Positions 42,779-52,223 of a DNA stretch of 64,000 nt are shown piece after piece. Under the pieces are notes generated by a model. That model worked only from the letters and a program-made list of their open reading frames with translations, ran no database searches and was not told the DNA's origin. The position numbers and the translations under genes were made by a program. This DNA comes from Jatrophihabitans sp. GTDB lineage: Bacteria; Actinomycetota; Actinomycetes; Mycobacteriales; Jatrophihabitantaceae. Numbering within the stretch: position 1 is the stretch's first letter; each line of letters begins with the position of its first letter. Location: NCBI GenBank assembly GCA_036399055.1, contig DASWNX010000015.1, forward strand, positions 1 to 64,000, given 5' to 3'.

Positions 42779-43291
42779 TCAGGAGTCGGTGGGCAGCCGA
42801 GACCAGATCTGGACGTCGGACCGGGCGCCCTGCTTGAAGTAGGTGGATCGCAGCACGCCCTCCAAGAGGTATCCGGCCCGGGTGGCGACCACCTGCGAGG
42901 CCACATTGGCCACGTCGATGAGCAGGGTGGCCCGCAGCGCCTGGCCCTCGGCGAAGGCCCACGCAGTCAGCTGCCGCAGCATCTCGGTGCCCACGCCCCG
43001 GCCCCGGGCGGCCGGGGCGACGAGGTAGCCCAGCTCCATCTCGCGGGCTTCGGCGTCGATGTGCGGGGCAAGGGCGACCCCGAGGAAGGTCCCGTCGGGC
43101 GCCACCGCCGCGAACGCCTGCCGGCTGCCGTCCTGCCGGCCGGCCTGGTAGCGGGCGTACCACTCGCGGGAGAAGCCCGGCGCCGGCGGATCAGGCAGCC
43201 GGGTGAACCTCAGCACGTCCGGGTCGTCGAGCAGTCCCTCGAAGTCGTCGAGGTGGGCTTCGGCCATCAGCTCCAGGCGTAGCTCGCTCAC
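42779..43291 (-). CDS. GNAT acetyltransferase, RimJ/RimL-like
   Basis: A 170-residue GCN5-type acetyltransferase. LMAEAHLDDFEGLLDDPDVLRFTRLPDPP starts the domain. The acetyl-CoA loop is LGYLVAPAARGRGVGTEMLRQLTAWAF, and NVASQVVATRAGYLLEGVLRSTYFKQGARSDVQIWSRL is a typical RimJ-type end. GTG 43291 starts MSELRLELMAEAHL. It lies 13 bases downstream of the alpha/beta hydrolase on the same strand and may be cotranscribed. The target is unknown. Confidence 0.85.
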   Translation of the reverse strand: MSELRLELMAEAHLDDFEGLLDDPDVLRFTRLPDPPAPGFSREWYARYQAGRQDGSRQAFAAVAPDGTFLGVALAPHIDAEAREMELGYLVAPAARGRGVGTEMLRQLTAWAFAEGQALRATLLIDVANVASQVVATRAGYLLEGVLRSTYFKQGARSDVQIWSRLPTDS

Positions 43292-43304
43292 GCCGGGAAT
43301 TGTG

Positions 43305-44156
43305 TCAGGCGTCGGGGTCGGCGATGAACTCCTGGAGCAGCGCGGCGAACCGCTCGGGCTCGGCCAGATGCGGAAAGTGCCCGGCCCGCTGGAAGATCTC
43401 GACCCGGCAACCGGGAAAGCCGGTTCGCGCGCTGAGGGCATGCCAGGACGGGATGATCCGGTCCTTGGCGCCCCAGACCAGCATCGTCGGCACGCTGGCG
43501 GCCATCGGCAGGTGGTCCCAGGCCGTCACGGTCTGCCCGCCGGGGTCGATGACCGATCGAAGGGTGGCCAGAAAGGCGCGCCGACCCTCGGCCTCGTCGA
43601 GGCAGCCCAGGCCCCGCCAAGCCTCGCTCACATCCGCGCTTGCCCTGACGCCCAGCCGGGCCAGCCCGCCGGCGAGCGTCGCGGTCCGCTGTCGCAGCCA
43701 GCGCGAGGTGATCACCGGCAGCACCAGCTCGGCGCCGGGTAGCGCGGCCGCTCGCAGCAGCGGGCTCAGCTCACGCCCGAGGCCGCCGCTGCTGACCAGC
43801 ACCAGCCGTTTCACCCGTTCGGGAAACAGGTAACTGAACTGCATCGCGATGCCGCCGCCCAGGGAATGCCCGACCAACGTCACCTCTGCGACCTCGAGCC
43901 GGTCAAGCAGGTCGCGCAGGGTCGCGGCGTGGGCGCCGAGGGAGTAGTCGCCGACCGGTTTGGCCGAGGCGCCGTGGCCGAACAGGTCCGGCGCGATCAA
44001 CCGGCGCTCGGCGGCCAGGGTCTGCATCAGATGCGCCCAGTGCTGGTGCGAGCCCAGCAGGCCGTGGACGAACAGCACGGCAGGCCCGGCGCCGACGTCG
44101 GCGTAGCTGAGCGGATGACCGTGCAGCTCAAGCGTGCGGGGCGTCACCGTGGTCAT
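43305..44156 (-). CDS. Alpha/beta hydrolase
   Basis: A 283-residue serine hydrolase. Nucleophile Ser lies in GHSLGGGIAM, the oxyanion region in LFVHGLLGSHQHW, the acid in LVWGAKDRIIP and the catalytic His in AGHFPHLAEPE. ATG 44156 starts MTTVTPRTLELHG. A divergent tldD gene lies beyond a promoter with GTTAC-N6-GTAAC at 44180-44195 and CTACCGTAG at 44201-44209, which resemble TetR-type operators. Substrate unknown; lipid ester or haloalkane-type chemistry is possible. Confidence 0.87.
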   Translation of the reverse strand: MTTVTPRTLELHGHPLSYADVGAGPAVLFVHGLLGSHQHWAHLMQTLAAERRLIAPDLFGHGASAKPVGDYSLGAHAATLRDLLDRLEVAEVTLVGHSLGGGIAMQFSYLFPERVKRLVLVSSGGLGRELSPLLRAAALPGAELVLPVITSRWLRQRTATLAGGLARLGVRASADVSEAWRGLGCLDEAEGRRAFLATLRSVIDPGGQTVTAWDHLPMAASVPTMLVWGAKDRIIPSWHALSARTGFPGCRVEIFQRAGHFPHLAEPERFAALLQEFIADPDA

Positions 44157-44179
44157 CGCCGGACCTCCTGCCGGAGCAT

Positions 44180-44209
44180 GTTACTGATGCGTAACCTACG
44201 CTACCGTAG
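44180..44209. promoter_or_regulatory. Inverted repeats in the hydrolase-tldD promoter region
   Basis: GTTACTGATGCGTAAC (44180-44195) has 5-base arms, and CTACCGTAG (44201-44209) has 4-base arms around C. They lie 24-53 bases upstream of the hydrolase start and 60-90 bases upstream of tldD, so a regulator could affect either gene. Confidence 0.4.
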
Positions 44210-44270
44210 CTTTCTGGGGCGGGCAACGCGAGACCGGTGGCAAGTGCGGCTGCCTCTACTATCGGTTCTC

Positions 44271-45772
<1,502 letters not shown>

Positions 45773-45776
<4 letters not shown>

Positions 45777-47188
45777 TGACCAGCACCACCGAAGCCGGCG
45801 GGACCACCATCCAGCAGCTGGTCGAGCAGGCGCTGGCGCTGTCCAGCGTGTCCGGCTGCGTGGTGATCGGTGAGGAGCTGACCGGCGCGAACCTGCGCTG
45901 GGCGGGCAACAGCCTCACCACCAACGGCCAGACGCATTCGCGCAAGCTCACCGTCATCTCGATGGTGGACGGCGAGCAGGGCACCACGTCGGCAGCGGTG
46001 TCGCGGGCCATCGCCGACCCTGACGAGCTGGGCGCGTTGGTCGCGGCCAGCGAGGCGGCAGCCCGCGCCGCCTCACCCGCCGATGACGCGGCGCCGCTGA
46101 TCGAGCCCTACCCCCACTCCGACGACTGGGACGCGCCCGCCACGGCCACCGGCATCGAGGTGTTCAGCGACTTCGCCCCGGCTCTGGGCCGGGCCTTCGC
46201 CGCCGCCGAGCAGGCCGACCGGCTGCTCTACGGATACGCCGAGCACCTGATGTCCTCGATCTTCCTGGCCTCCTCCACCGGCCTGCGCCGCCGGCACGAC
46301 CAGCCCACCGGACGGCTGGAGATGAACGCCAAGTCCCGCGACCTGAGCCGGTCGGCCTGGGCCGGCGCGCAGACCCGGGACTGGAGCGACATCGACGTCG
46401 AGGCGATGAACGCGGACCTGGCCAAGCGGCTGGACTGGTCGGCGACCCGGATCGACCTGCCGGCGGGCAGGTACGAGACGTTGCTGCCGCCCACGGCAGT
46501 GGCCGATTTGATGATCTACCTGTACTGGACCGCCACCGCGCGCGACGCCGAGGAGGGACGCAGCGTCTTCGCGGCCAGCGACGGCAAGACCCGGCTCGGC
46601 GAGGCGCTGGCGCCGCTGGGGATCACCCTGCGCTCGGACCCCGCCGAACCAGGCATGCCCTCCCTCCCGTTCCAGGTCGTCACCGAGGGCGGCGAGGAGT
46701 CGGTCTTCGACAACGGGGCGCCGGTGGCGGCCACCCGCTGGATCGACGGCGGCGTGCTGAGCAACCTGCAGCGCACCCGCAACTGGGCCGAGCGCACCGG
46801 TCAGCCTCACGTGCCCTTCGTAGACAACCTGATCATGCAAGGCCCCGACGACGCCGACGCCAAGTCCCTGGACGAGCTGATCGCCGGCACTGAGCGCGGC
46901 CTGCTGCTGACCTGTCTCTGGTACATCCGGACCGTCGATCCGCAGACCCTGCTGGTGACCGGCCTCACCCGGGACGGGGTGTACCTGATCGAGGACGGCA
47001 AGGTCCGCGGCGTGGTGAACAACTTCAGGTTCAACGAATCCCCGGTCGACCTGCTGAGCCGGATCGTCGAAGTGGGCCGCACCGAGAAGACCCTGCCCCG
47101 CGAGTGGGGCGATTACTTCACCCGGACCGCCATGCCGGCCGTACGGGTACGGGACTTCAACCTCTCCACTGTGAGCCAGGCCTCATAG
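45773..47188 (+). CDS. tldE: TldE/PmbA metalloprotease partner
   Basis: A 471-residue partner of TldD. It opens MMTSTTEAGGTTIQQLVEQALALSSVSGCVVIG. As usual for TldE, no HExxxH zinc motif is visible; the metal-binding subunit is TldD. The C-terminal block (GVVNNFRFNESPVDLLSRIVEVGRTEKTLPREWG) is diagnostic. Start overlap with tldD at 45773-45776 ensures equal amounts. Together they could mature ribosomally made peptides or clear small peptides; no precursor peptide gene is visible nearby. Confidence 0.94.
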
Positions 47189-47433
47189 GCGGCACTGTGA
47201 CCTGGGCCATGGTCGGCTGGGTAGCAGAACGTTGAAACGCCCGTATTAACGGGGGTATGGCTGCGGTTGCCTCGCGACCGTGCGGCTTGTGATCGGTGAC
47301 GCAGGGTTCTGGACGGGCTTGTAAGCGCTCCCGCCTATTACCCTCCGAACATGCCTGTAGGGACTGTGGCGCGAATCCGTCGCCCGTCCGCGGCACCGGC
47401 CAGTCACCGTCGACTGACAAGGGAGTTCTCATC
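47189..47433. other. Gap between tldE and pckG, no gene seen
   Basis: CCCGT-ATTA-ACGGG at 47240-47253 is an inverted repeat just downstream of tldE. The rest carries the pckG leader with GGGAG before its start. I see no tRNA, riboswitch or ORF. Confidence 0.4.
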
Positions 47434-49260
47434 ATGACGAGCACCGTCGTCCGCCTGGATACCGCCCCCACCGACCACTCCGGCCTGCTGCGCTGGGTAC
47501 GAGAGACCGCTGAGCTGACCGAGCCCGACCAGATCGTGTGGTGCGACGGCTCGACCGAGGAGTGGAATCGGCTCACCGAGCAGCTCGTCGCGGCCGGCAC
47601 CCTGATCCGGCTCGACGACGCCAAGAAGCCCAACTCCTTTTACGCCGCATCTGACCCCTCCGACGTCGCCCGGGTCGAGGACCGCACTTTCATCTGCTCG
47701 AAGGATCCTGCCGACTGCGGTCCCACCAACAACTGGATGGACCCCGACGACATGAAGGCGCTGCTGACCGAGCGGTTCCGGGGCTCGATGCGCGGTCGCA
47801 CGATGTACGTCATCCCGTACTGCATGGGCCCCCTGACCGCCGACAAGCCGATGCTCGGCGTCGAGCTCACCGACTCGGCCTACGTGGTCGTCTCGATGCA
47901 CATCATGACCCGGATGGGCTCCAAGGCCCTGGACCTGTTCGTCAAGGACGGGGTGGACCAGCCCTACGTCGCCGGCCTGCACTCACTCGGCGCGCCGCTG
48001 CTGGGACCCGACGCCGTCGACATCGCCTGGCCCTCCAACGAGACCAAGTACATCGTGCACTTTCCCGAGGACCGGCTGATCTGGTCCTACGGCTCGGGTT
48101 ACGGCGGCAACGCCCTGCTGGGCAAGAAATGCCATTCGCTGCGGATCGCCTCGGCGCAGGCGCGGGGCGAGGGCTGGCTGGCCGAGCACATGCTGATCTT
48201 GAAGCTGACCAGCCCGCAGCAGAAGTCCTACTACATCGCCGCGGCGTTTCCCTCCGCGTGCGGCAAGACCAACCTGGCGATGCTCGATCCGACGCTGCCC
48301 GGCTGGAAGGTCGAGACCATCGGCGACGACATCGCCTGGATCCGGTTCGGCGAGGACGGCCGGATGTACGCGGTCAACCCTGAGAACGGCTTCTTCGGAG
48401 TGGCGCCGGGCACCGACTGGCACACCAACCCCAACGCGATGCGCACCATCGCCAAGGGCAACTCGCTGTTCACCAACGTCGCGCTCACCGACGACGGCGA
48501 CATCTGGTGGGAAGGCATGGGCGAGCCGCCGGCGCACCTGACCGACTGGAAGGGCCGGGACTGGGCGCCGGACTCGGCCGAGGCGGCTTCGCACCCCAAC
48601 TCCCGCTACTGCACGCCGATCGAGCAGTGCGACACCAAGGCCGCTGAGTGGGATGACCCGCAGGGCGTCCCGCTGGACGCGATCTTCTTCGGTGGCCGGC
48701 GGCGGGACACCATCCCGCTGGTGACCGAGGCCCGCGACTGGCAGCACGGCGTGTTCATGGGCGCCACCCTCTCTTCAGAGACCACCGCGGCCGCCGCCGG
48801 CAAGGTCGGCGTGGTCCGCCGGGACCCGATGGCCATGCTGCCCTTCATCGGCTACCACGCCGGGGACTACTTCGCGCACTGGATCGAGCTCGGCAAGAGC
48901 GCCGACGCCGTCAAGCTGCCCAAGATCTTCTATGTCAACTGGTTCCGCCGGGACGCCGACGGCGGGTTCTTGTGGCCCGGGTTCGGTGAGAACATCCGGG
49001 TGCTGAAGTGGGCGATCGAGCGGATCGAGGGCAGGGCCGCCGCCGTGGACACCCCCATCGGCCGGGTCCCCGCGCCCGACGCCCTCGATGTCGAGGGCCT
49101 TGAGCTGAGCCAGGACGAGCTGAGCCAGGCGCTGGCCGTCGATCCCGAGCAGTGGCGCGCTGAGATCCCGGCGATCGAGGAGTGGTTCGACAAGATCGGT
49201 GACAAGGTGCCGTCTTCGCTGCGTGACGAACTGGCCTCGCTCAAGCTCCGGCTGGGCTGA
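47434..49260 (+). CDS. pckG: Phosphoenolpyruvate carboxykinase (GTP)
   Basis: A 608-residue gluconeogenic enzyme that turns oxaloacetate and GTP into phosphoenolpyruvate. Motifs are clear: [20 protein letters not shown], the kinase-1a loop [13 protein letters not shown] near residue 274, and [33 protein letters not shown]. The GTP-type length and the cysteine in FPSACGKT mark it. ATG 47434 has GGGAG upstream. A very strong terminator follows. Confidence 0.97.
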   Translation: MTSTVVRLDTAPTDHSGLLRWVRETAELTEPDQIVWCDGSTEEWNRLTEQLVAAGTLIRLDDAKKPNSFYAASDPSDVARVEDRTFICSKDPADCGPTNNWMDPDDMKALLTERFRGSMRGRTMYVIPYCMGPLTADKPMLGVELTDSAYVVVSMHIMTRMGSKALDLFVKDGVDQPYVAGLHSLGAPLLGPDAVDIAWPSNETKYIVHFPEDRLIWSYGSGYGGNALLGKKCHSLRIASAQARGEGWLAEHMLILKLTSPQQKSYYIAAAFPSACGKTNLAMLDPTLPGWKVETIGDDIAWIRFGEDGRMYAVNPENGFFGVAPGTDWHTNPNAMRTIAKGNSLFTNVALTDDGDIWWEGMGEPPAHLTDWKGRDWAPDSAEAASHPNSRYCTPIEQCDTKAAEWDDPQGVPLDAIFFGGRRRDTIPLVTEARDWQHGVFMGATLSSETTAAAAGKVGVVRRDPMAMLPFIGYHAGDYFAHWIELGKSADAVKLPKIFYVNWFRRDADGGFLWPGFGENIRVLKWAIERIEGRAAAVDTPIGRVPAPDALDVEGLELSQDELSQALAVDPEQWRAEIPAIEEWFDKIGDKVPSSLRDELASLKLRLG

Positions 49261-49300
49261 GCCCCGCACACGACTGGGCTTGAACCCCGCACACGAGGCA

Positions 49301-49347
49301 GACAGCAAACGCCCGAGGAGCCGACTGGCTCCTCGGGCGTTGCTGTC
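49301..49347. terminator. Strong, probably bidirectional terminator between pckG and the collar-protein operon
   Basis: AACGCCCGAGGAGCC (49308-49322), loop GACT and GGCTCCTCGGGCGTT (49327-49341) form a perfect 15-bp stem. GACAGC (49301-49306) extends it with GCTGTC (49342-49347) across one bulged A. Convergent genes end on both sides, so it can stop transcription both ways. Confidence 0.88.
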
Positions 49348-49415
49348 TGCTGTCTTACCGCGATCGGTCTGCTGTCTGACGTCCGGCAGAACCTCGGACA
49401 GGACTACGGGCAGGA

Positions 49416-49946
49416 CTACGGGCGCTGCGGGAAGATCCCCTCCAGCGCGATGATGAAGGTGACGGTCAGGTAGGGCGGCATGTTGTTGTGCGGCTGGCTG
49501 CCACCGGTCGGCAGCACGGTTTGTGAGTTCATCAACATGTCGGGTTGCTGGCTCGAGTACAGGTTCTCGCCCACCCGGCCCTTAAGTGACTGTGCCCAGG
49601 TGGCGTTGGCAGGCGACGTGCTGGTGCCACTGTCGTCGAAGGCCAGGGCGGTGTGGGTGTGCAGCGGCATCTCGGAATTGATGAGGGTCACCGTCGAGGA
49701 GCCGCCCATCTCACCGAGCGTGCGTGGCGACAGCCCCGGGCCCTGGCCCTGCTGCATCGGGGCACTGCCCTGCAGGTTGGGCAACCCGAAGGTGACCCGG
49801 CCGTCGCCACCGTAGGTGACGCCCAGCAGCGCGAACAGCGCGGTGTTCTGCGAGATCGACATCAGCTGGCCGTTGCACAGCGCCCAGCCCCTGGGTGCGA
49901 AATTGCCGCCGAAGATCCTGATCTCGGCGAGGAATGGGTCAGTCAC
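49416..49946 (-). CDS. Phage-tail-collar/MdpB-like protein 1
   Basis: A 176-residue protein of the phage tail collar (microcystin-dependent protein, MdpB) type. It has GNFAPRGWALCNGQLMSISQNTALFALLGVTYGGDGRVTFGLPNLQGSAPMQQG, the hallmark collar motif, and ends NNMPPYLTVTFIIALEGIFP. No signal peptide is visible. It is the last of three tandem paralogues in the operon 51857-49416. No capsid, tail-tube or lysis genes lie nearby, so it is likely part of a cell-encoded operon rather than a prophage. Its role is unknown. Confidence 0.87.
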   Translation of the reverse strand: MTDPFLAEIRIFGGNFAPRGWALCNGQLMSISQNTALFALLGVTYGGDGRVTFGLPNLQGSAPMQQGQGPGLSPRTLGEMGGSSTVTLINSEMPLHTHTALAFDDSGTSTSPANATWAQSLKGRVGENLYSSQQPDMLMNSQTVLPTGGSQPHNNMPPYLTVTFIIALEGIFPQRP

Positions 49947-49961
49947 GGTCGCGCTCCGTCT

Positions 49962-50471
49962 CTAGTTCCGGCTCGGAAAGATGCCCACTAGGGCGATGAC
50001 GTAGTTCAGCACCAGATAGGGCGCCTGGTTCTCGTGCGGCTGGCTGCTCCCGGTGTTGGCCACCGCCGCCGGGTTCATCGGCGTGTTCGGGGCGGGTGCG
50101 AAGGCTGCTGAGGGCGCGGTGGCCCAAATCGCGGCGGCCGGGCTGACACCGGGGTTCGATGCCGAGGAACGGGAGACTGCCGGGTGCACGTGGGCCGGCA
50201 TCTCGTTGATCGTCAGGGTGTGCGCCACTTCGCCGGCGGCCTGGCCGACGTTGTAGGCGCCCTGGTTGACGCCCTGGTGCACCGGCATCCGGCCCTGCAG
50301 GTTGGGCAAGGCGAAGTTTGTCTGGCCGTTGCCGCCGTACATGGTGCCCAGGATCGAGAACAGCGCCTGGTTCTGGTTGATCGGCAGCAGTTGGCCGTTG
50401 CAGAACGCCCAGCCCCTGGGCGGGTAGGTGAACGAGATCAGCTTGATCTCGCCGATGTAGGGATCACTCAT
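49962..50471 (-). CDS. Phage-tail-collar/MdpB-like protein 2
   Basis: A 169-residue paralogue: TYPPRGWAFCNGQLLPINQNQALFSILGTMYGGNGQTNFALPNLQGRMPVHQG, ending NQAPYLVLNYVIALVGIFP. It shares the collar core and the C-terminal strand with its two neighbours but differs in the middle (about 85-150), the part that would be exposed in a tail-fibre-like trimer. It lies 15 bases from collar 1 and 22 bases from collar 3, all on one strand. The three copies could form a heterotrimer. Confidence 0.87.
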   Translation of the reverse strand: MSDPYIGEIKLISFTYPPRGWAFCNGQLLPINQNQALFSILGTMYGGNGQTNFALPNLQGRMPVHQGVNQGAYNVGQAAGEVAHTLTINEMPAHVHPAVSRSSASNPGVSPAAAIWATAPSAAFAPAPNTPMNPAAVANTGSSQPHENQAPYLVLNYVIALVGIFPSRN

Positions 50472-50493
50472 TGCGGTTCGCTCCGTCTCGAGG

Positions 50494-50991
50494 TCAGTTC
50501 GGGGGCGGGTAGATGCCCTCGGTCGCGATGATGAAATTGATCGCGAGGAAGGGCGGCATGTTCTCGTGCGGCTGATTGCCGCCGGACGGGCTCAGCGCGT
50601 TCGGCGCCATCGCCGCCGCGGGTGGCATGGGGCTGTAGTTCATGTTGGCGTAACTGGCCCAGAAGTTGTTGTTCGGCGACTGGCTGGAGGCGACTGCGGC
50701 GGCGACGGGCTGGTGGGTGTGGATAGGCAGCTGATTGCGGTTCAGGGTCACCGTCTCCGCGCCACCGGTCTGGCCCAGCGGGAAACCGCTGCCCACGTGG
50801 ATCGGGATCCGGGACTGCAGGTTGGGCAGGGCGAAGCTCTGCTGGCCGTCGCCGCCGTAGGTGGTGCCGATCAGGTTGAACAGCGCGTCGTAGTCCGAGA
50901 TGGGAAGCGTCTGGCCTTGGCAGAGCAGCCAGCCGACCGGCGCGAAATTACCGCCGAACATCCGGATCTCGCCGATGTAGGGATCACTCAT
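50494..50991 (-). CDS. Phage-tail-collar/MdpB-like protein 3
   Basis: A 165-residue paralogue: GNFAPVGWLLCQGQTLPISDYDALFNLIGTTYGGDGQQSFALPNLQSRIPIHVG, ending NMPPFLAINFIIATEGIYPP. It is the first collar gene of the operon and follows the DUF6916-like gene by nine bases. Like the others it has no signal sequence, so any export would need an unusual route. Function unknown. Confidence 0.87.
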   Translation of the reverse strand: MSDPYIGEIRMFGGNFAPVGWLLCQGQTLPISDYDALFNLIGTTYGGDGQQSFALPNLQSRIPIHVGSGFPLGQTGGAETVTLNRNQLPIHTHQPVAAAVASSQSPNNNFWASYANMNYSPMPPAAAMAPNALSPSGGNQPHENMPPFLAINFIIATEGIYPPPN

Positions 50992-51000
50992 GGCGCATTC

Positions 51001-51297
51001 TCATTCCTCCGTCAGTTGGTTGAAGACCGCGTGGAACTCCACGCCATCCGGTGTCTCACGTACGGGGACCAGGAAGACCGGTCTCGGGCCGAAGTCCTCG
51101 GCGCTGAGCAGGTAGGTGCCCTGCTCGCGCGGCGCGTTCGGGCCGGCCCGGAACAGCAGGCTGAATGACTGCGGCCCGCGGCGCTCGCACTCCAGCAGGA
51201 CGCTCTCGATCACGTCCTGCTCACCGAAGCGCATCGTGAAGGACTGCCCCACCCGAGCGTGGTAGTCCTCGAACTCCTCGCTCGGCGGCTGGCTCAT
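51001..51297 (-). CDS. DUF6916-like small protein
   Basis: A 98-residue beta-rich protein: MSQPPSEEFEDYHARVGQSF, then TMRFGEQDVIESVLLECE, GTYLLSAEDFGPRPVFLVPV and EFHAVFNQLTEE. Its ATG overlaps the GNAT stop (ATGA). I recall DUF6916 proteins beside tandem collar/MdpB genes in other bacteria. That suggests a chaperone, adaptor or structural partner, but no activity is known to me. Confidence 0.75.
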   Translation of the reverse strand: MSQPPSEEFEDYHARVGQSFTMRFGEQDVIESVLLECERRGPQSFSLLFRAGPNAPREQGTYLLSAEDFGPRPVFLVPVRETPDGVEFHAVFNQLTEE

Positions 51298-51857
51298 CGC
51301 GCGTCGGCTTGCTGCTTGATCGCGGCGTGCGGGGCAGTCACGGTGGCGTCGGGTGAGAATCTCAGCTCCAGGTAGCCATTGCCGAGGTCTCCGGGCTCCT
51401 TGGCCGCGTCGACGTTGGCGGGCACGAAGCCGAACTCGCGGTACAGCGCGATGGCCGGGGTGTTGGCGTGCCAGACCGAGAGTCCGACGCTCTTTCCGAC
51501 AGCCGTGGCCCGCGCGAAGACGCGGCCGAGCACTGCTCGGGCCACGCCCTTGCGCCGGTGCTCGGCCAACACGGCGATGTCGAGCACCCGAAGCGCTTCG
51601 GTGTTCTCACTGAGCCAGCAGCTTCCGAACGCGACTTCGTCGCCGCCGTCGGGGTAGATCAGGTACTCAGCCGCGCCGGGATAAGCGCGGTACTGGGCTT
51701 GCCGGGCCTGGAACTGCATCTGGATCAGGCTGGCGTGGGCGCCGGGGTCAAGGCCCAGGCGGTCGTAGTCCGCGCAGTGCGCCTCGGTGAAGATTCGCAG
51801 GAGCAACGCCGCGTCCGAAGTCTGGGTAGGCCGCAGTGTGATGGTCAAATCCGCCAC
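51294..51857 (-). CDS. GNAT acetyltransferase heading the collar operon
   Basis: A 187-residue acetyltransferase: LTITLRPTQTSDAALLLRIFTEAH, VLDIAVLAEHRRKGVARAVLGRVF (acetyl-CoA loop) and GLSVWHANTPAIALYREFGFVP. GTG 51857 starts the operon. It might acetylate a collar protein or a surface component. The coupled overlap with the DUF6916-like gene implies a linked role rather than chance. Confidence 0.83.
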   Translation of the reverse strand: MADLTITLRPTQTSDAALLLRIFTEAHCADYDRLGLDPGAHASLIQMQFQARQAQYRAYPGAAEYLIYPDGGDEVAFGSCWLSENTEALRVLDIAVLAEHRRKGVARAVLGRVFARATAVGKSVGLSVWHANTPAIALYREFGFVPANVDAAKEPGDLGNGYLELRFSPDATVTAPHAAIKQQADAR

Positions 51858-51959
51858 TAAGTCGCCTCATCGCTTAGGAAAGCGCGCGACCCGAGTGTCT
51901 TGGGCACCAGCGCCTCCTCGGTCTCTGATTCGGCTGGATGCGCGCCAGCTCGGGATCAC

Positions 51960-52109
51960 CTACAAAAACTTGTAGTGATGCAAGCAGCTTTATAACACAA
52001 AGATCACCCTGTTTTGGGATTTTTATGTACCGTTTTGCCCAAAAATGCTAGTCTACGGTGTTAAAGTTCTGTGGCAAACCGGGTTACTTATTCCCCCGTA
52101 TCTAGATAC
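51960..52109. promoter_or_regulatory. AT-rich divergent promoter with three inverted repeats
   Basis: Within the 366-base gap between the collar operon and the giant gene, which is strikingly AT-rich for this genome, lie CTACAA-AAAC-TTGTAG (51960-51975), TTTTGGG...CCCAAAA (52012-52018 and 52038-52044) and the perfect palindrome GTATCTAGATAC (52098-52109). TTGACA occurs at 52124. These could bind a shared regulator or form a transcript hairpin. I see no gene here. Confidence 0.5.
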
Positions 52110-52223
52110 AGTTCGATCGCCCGTTGACATTTGCAGACGCATGCGTTACCGAGCGTGGTCGACCACCTCCATTTCATATTTGCAGCGAGGTAACACTCGC
52201 TACGGGGCACCGAAGGACATTTC

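Noticed and set aside
49416..51297. Prophage remnant
   Set aside because: The collar proteins look phage-like, but no other phage genes, integrase or attachment sites are present and the operon has GNAT and DUF6916 partners.
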